A stretch of DNA of 60,337 nucleotides. It comes from CAYQQQ01 sp964420125 (GTDB lineage: Bacteria > Actinomycetota > Acidimicrobiia > Acidimicrobiales > Microtrichaceae). Each line of letters begins with the position of its first letter. Position 1 is the first letter of the stretch. Of the stretch, positions 59,405 to 60,337 are shown piece after piece. The position numbers and the translations under genes were made by a program. The notes under the pieces are model-generated. The model did no database searches. It had not been told where the DNA came from and saw only the letters and a list, made by a program, of their open reading frames with translations. The DNA lies in NCBI GenBank assembly GCA_964420125.1, contig CAYQQQ010000027.1:1-60337 (forward strand), in the 5' to 3' direction.

Positions 59405-59695
59405 TCAGCTGGCCTGCAAGTACCGGCGCAGCGCGTCGCGGATCAGCTCGGAGTTCGTGCGGCCCTCCTGCTCGGCTCGTGCCTGAAGGGCATCGCGCAA
59501 CTCCGGGTCGAGGCGAACCGACTCGACCGTGGCCGCGGCGCTGCCCATCGCGGGGCGCCCCCCGCGGCGGCGAAGGATCTCCTCGACGTCGAAGCCTTCC
59601 TCGGCTCTTGCCGCCAGCTCTTCGACGAGTTCGTCGGTGATCGGCTTGCCGGACCGGGTTCGTCCATAGTCCTTGCCCGCGTTCTTGTCAGCCAT
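59405..59695 (-). CDS. Ribbon-helix-helix (CopG/VapB-like) antitoxin
   Basis: The 96-residue product starts at ATG 59695, with AGGAGG five bases upstream; ATG 59698 is adjacent. The N-terminal part (GRTRSGKPITDELVEELAAR then AEEGFDVEEILRRRGGRP) matches the toxin-binding region of many actinobacterial antitoxins. The C-terminal part VESVRLDPELRDALQARAEQ and GRTNSELIRDALRRYL is the ribbon-helix-helix DNA-binding domain, here at the end of the protein. It overlaps the toxin gene by eight bases and is second in the operon. Confidence 0.85.
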   Translation of the reverse strand: MADKNAGKDYGRTRSGKPITDELVEELAARAEEGFDVEEILRRRGGRPAMGSAAATVESVRLDPELRDALQARAEQEGRTNSELIRDALRRYLQAS

Positions 59696-59936
59696 CATCT
59701 CCTCCTGGCAGCAGCCGGCGGTACTTCGCACGCAGCACCATGGCGTGGATCACCACGTCACCCCGCTCGACGTCGCGCTGCAGGGTGATGACCTCGAGCA
59801 ACGAACCATCTCGGCCGGGGCCGAGATACAGGCAGAGGTCGTCCTCGAGCTGCTCGATCGCGACGGCGTTGCGGACCGCGTGCTCGATGTCCTCGGCCCC
59901 GACGCCGTGCTTGAAGGCCGAAGGATGCAGATCCAC
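59688..59936 (-). CDS. Small toxin of a type II toxin-antitoxin pair (BrnT-like)
   Basis: The 82-residue product from GTG 59936 reads MDLHPSAFKHGVGAEDIEHA, then VAIEQLEDDLCLYLGPGRDG, LLEVITLQRDVERG and VIHAMVLRAKYRRLLPG. The S-A-x-K-H-G start, the L-x-x-G-x-x-x-x-G-x-x-L-E-V strand and the closing H-A-M-x-x-R-x-K-Y match the small toxin-like proteins usually paired with ribbon-helix-helix antitoxins, and resemble the BrnT fold. An RNase role is likely but unproven. The gene precedes the antitoxin and overlaps it. Confidence 0.75.
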   Translation of the reverse strand: MDLHPSAFKHGVGAEDIEHAVRNAVAIEQLEDDLCLYLGPGRDGSLLEVITLQRDVERGDVVIHAMVLRAKYRRLLPGGDDG

Positions 59937-59943
59937 ACAAGGG

Positions 59944-59958
59944 AATCGTACTACGAAA
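59944..59958 (-). promoter_or_regulatory. Promoter and small dyad of the toxin-antitoxin operon
   Basis: TACGAT (59950-59945, minus strand) is a strong -10 whose end lies eight bases before the toxin GTG, so the mRNA is probably leaderless. The -10 is half of the dyad TTCGTA-G-TACGAT (5 of 6 pairs), a good site for antitoxin autorepression. Confidence 0.55.
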
Positions 59959-60283
59959 CTAGTTGCAAGGGACGGGCGCATCGATACCGACATCGACATC
60001 GCTTCTGGTCCAAGTCCTCGGCGGGCACCAGAGGCGTGTCGCTGATCGTGTCCGCCGTCATCCGCTTGCTGCGCATTGCGCAACAAGCCAGACATCCCAC
60101 GGGTGGTGGGTGTCAAGCAGCGGTGCCGGTCTCGATGGTGAGGTCGTTCTCGGGTCGGTGGGCCCAGGCGGAGGTTGTCCCGCCAGGTGTTGAAGTAGAG
60201 GGGTGGTGGTCCCCCTCCGGGCGGTGCTGATCGGGCATCGTCAGGAGGTCTTCCACAACGACCTGAAGAAGGGGAACCACCTG
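59959..60283. other. Accessory-region intergenic sequence
   Basis: Apart from the dyad at 60064-60088, I see no gene or RNA I can support in this stretch. Confidence 0.4.
60064..60088. repeat. Near-perfect 25-bp dyad
   Basis: Two 12-base arms (GCTTGCTGCGCA and TGCGCAACAAGC) match at 11 of 12 positions around a single T. It lies about 130 bases upstream of the toxin start and 200 bases before the window end. It could be an operator or a hairpin. Confidence 0.5.
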
Positions 60284-60337
60284 ATGAAGAACGTAGACGG
60301 ATCGGCCGTGAGGCTGGTCGATGACACCGAGACCGCG
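60284..60337 (+). CDS. Possible 5' end of an unknown gene (partial)
   Basis: ATG 60284 follows AAGAAGGGG at a distance of about nine bases and opens MKNVDGSAVRLVDDTETA before the window ends. I do not recognise it. The evidence is the ribosome-binding-like sequence only. Confidence 0.3.
   Translation, partial: MKNVDGSAVRLVDDTETA

Overview
The window is a high-GC, gene-dense bacterial segment of about 60 kb. Frequent GTG starts and 4-base GTGA or ATGA overlaps between genes, an F420-biosynthesis guanylyltransferase, a DprE1 / decaprenyl-phosphate phosphoribosyltransferase pair and a Streptomyces-like PHO box point to Actinomycetota. Class Acidimicrobiia is my best guess; it is an inference from gene flavour, not from a marker gene. 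A run of ten Ns between G and C homopolymers (3200-3258) shows this is a draft assembly, and the gap cuts one gene. I saw no rRNA, tRNA or CRISPR array.

1-24.4 kb is mostly chromosomal core. It holds rnhB, a cytochrome P450 behind a small protein, an M15 peptidase lipoprotein broken by the gap, gpsA, a diguanylate cyclase, cofC/fbiD with a PIG-L deacetylase, and an SGNH lipoprotein-HIT-metG operon with a recognisable promoter. A DEDDy exonuclease is followed by a complete ABC sugar importer. Then come a DprE1-like oxidase with a UbiA-type phosphoribosyltransferase, Sua5/TsaC, a CoA-disulfide-reductase-like enzyme and engB.

24.6-40.3 kb is a surface/extracellular polysaccharide locus. The rightward block has a secreted beta-helix lipoprotein, an initiating sugar-phosphate transferase, a sulfotransferase, a GT4 glycosyltransferase and an APH-fold kinase. 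The leftward block has a Wzz-like protein, a Wzx-like flippase and a Wzy/ligase-like protein with overlapping ends. Next to them are a 1043-residue secreted fibrinogen-like/FN3 protein and a GT26 transferase with a sugar-nucleotide epimerase. Together these could build, possibly sulfate, export and polymerise a glycan. A complete IS1380-family element (40355-41949) closes the locus.

42-56.9 kb is mixed. A leftward set of three secreted proteins includes an unusual JAB metallopeptidase-VWD-ankyrin protein and a lipoprotein that may have an NTF2-like immunity fold. Then come an arylamine N-acetyltransferase, a PlsC-like acyltransferase, cysK-cysE behind a palindromic operator, a PhoX phosphatase behind an 11-bp-phased PHO box, an S53 peptidase, a nucleotidyltransferase, a sterol-desaturase-like hydroxylase diverging from a TetR regulator across a perfect palindrome, and a GH4 glycosidase.

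57-60.3 kb is accessory and partly decayed. It has a RelA/SpoT synthetase with a LOTUS-like tail, three fused relics (methyltransferase, ParB-like protein, VapC-type PIN toxin), an intact toxin-first toxin-antitoxin pair and a near-perfect 25-bp dyad. The strongest leads for something undescribed are the JAB-VWD-ankyrin/lipoprotein cassette and the RelA-LOTUS fusion.
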